A DNA stretch of 64,000 bases from Betaproteobacteria bacterium Ga0077526. Its GTDB lineage: Bacteria > Pseudomonadota > Gammaproteobacteria > Burkholderiales > Ga0077523. Location: assembly GCA_001464765.1 (NCBI GenBank), contig LNDV01000034.1:968671-1032670 (forward strand), given 5' to 3'. A program made the position numbers and the translations under genes. Shown here in pieces: positions 63,362 to 64,000 of the stretch; the first letter of the stretch is position 1, and each line of letters starts with the position of its first letter. A model generated the notes under the pieces. That model ran no database searches. It worked only from the letters and a program-made list of their open reading frames with translations, and was not told the origin of the DNA.

Positions 63362-64000
63362 ATGCAGATCCACCTGGACCCCGTCGGCGGCGTGGCGGGG
63401 GATATGTTCATCGCTGCGGTGACCGACGCCTTCCCGCACCTGCGGGAAGGCATGCTCGCCGCAGTCCGCACTGCCGGGCTGCCTGCCGAAGTCGTCTGCC
63501 GATTCGAACCGCACAAGGACCACGCCCTCACGGGCAGCCGGTTCGTCGTCGATCTTCCGCCCGCGCCGCAGGGGGCGGTGACGTACGAACCCCGCTCGGC
63601 CGATCACGGCCACGACCACGGTGATGGGCACCACCATCATTACCACGACGGTCATCATCACCATCATGACGACCAGCCCCATGGTGTCGCCCATGCGCAT
63701 CCCCATGCCAATTTTGCCGAGCTGCGGACAGCGCTCCTCGCGTCGAGTCTCGATGCCGAGGTGAAGCACCACGCCATCGGCATCTTCACGGTGCTCGCGA
63801 GCGCCGAGGGCAAGATCCACGGCCATCCGGTGGACGAAGTGTCGTTCCATGAACTGGGTGAGTGGGACTCCATCGCCGACATTGTCGGTGCTGCCTATCT
63901 GATCGCGCAGCTCGACGCACGGGCCTGGACGGTCGGCGTGCTGCCTCTGGGTTCGGGGTTCGTGCAGACCGCCCACGGCCGGTTGCCGGTGCCGGTGCCA
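63362..64000 (+). CDS. larC: LarC nickel-insertion protein (nickel-pincer cofactor synthesis), 3'-truncated
   Basis: The first 213 residues are present and the gene runs off the window. It starts MQIHLDPVGGVAGDMFIAAV, the diagnostic LarC opening, and continues with HPVDEVSFHELGEWDSIADI and VLPLGSGFVQTAHGRLPVP. Between them, residues 81-117 form a histidine-rich loop (more than 20 His), a likely nickel store or sensor. LarC is a CTP-dependent cyclometallase inserting nickel into the pincer nucleotide. It is only 10 bases after the LarA-family gene. LarB and LarE are not in the window. Confidence 0.92.
   Translation, partial: MQIHLDPVGGVAGDMFIAAVTDAFPHLREGMLAAVRTAGLPAEVVCRFEPHKDHALTGSRFVVDLPPAPQGAVTYEPRSADHGHDHGDGHHHHYHDGHHHHHDDQPHGVAHAHPHANFAELRTALLASSLDAEVKHHAIGIFTVLASAEGKIHGHPVDEVSFHELGEWDSIADIVGAAYLIAQLDARAWTVGVLPLGSGFVQTAHGRLPVPVP

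Overview
The window is about 64 kb of GC-rich, densely coding bacterial chromosome. RarD, Mpl, two DUF3617 proteins, a glgC/glgB/glgA cluster and a PrtD-type secretion system point to a proteobacterium, most likely a betaproteobacterium. That is inference from gene content; no rRNA or other phylogenetic marker is present, and no tRNA, CRISPR array or complete insertion sequence was seen.

Layout. At the left edge is the 3' part of a PepSY-type membrane protein (2-1087). A single 25.4-kb gene (1415-26836) follows, encoding an 8473-residue mosaic surface or secreted protein. It starts with a LEPR-XLL motif, carries RTX, FG-GAP, PA14-like, leucine-rich, glycine-rich, LamG, SdrD-B-like and PKD-like segments, and ends in a cohesin-like plus dockerin-like pair. 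On the minus strand come a small secreted protein, a 68-residue protein and two tandem paralogous ATPase/TPR/SARP-type regulators (27657-34091). Both regulators have the same 11-bp-period direct repeat exactly 77 nt upstream of the start codon. Next are a class II glutamine amidotransferase, a TMTC-like membrane protein, a D,D-carboxypeptidase, a DUF3617 protein, a four-copy REP cluster and rarD.

From 39695 to 46880 lies a type I secretion locus: an M10 metalloprotease with a long RTX domain, transcribed divergently from its likely ABC exporter and HlyD-family adaptor. No TolC-type outer membrane gene is in the window. An orphan PEP-CTERM tail sits just past the protease terminator. From 47543 to 51507 is a compact four-gene ABC/GldG-like operon. 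It is followed by a periplasmic metallo-beta-lactamase-fold lactonase with a TetR-like palindrome in front of it, then phzF-like and mpl genes.

The right end holds glycogen metabolism: GH57 enzyme and glgC leftward, glgB and glgA rightward from a shared 136-bp region. The last two genes are a LarA-family protein and the start of larC, which suggest nickel-pincer-cofactor chemistry. The giant gene, the protease, the exporter and the carboxypeptidase give the window a strong cell-envelope and secretion theme. The regulator pair is the most self-contained regulatory unit.
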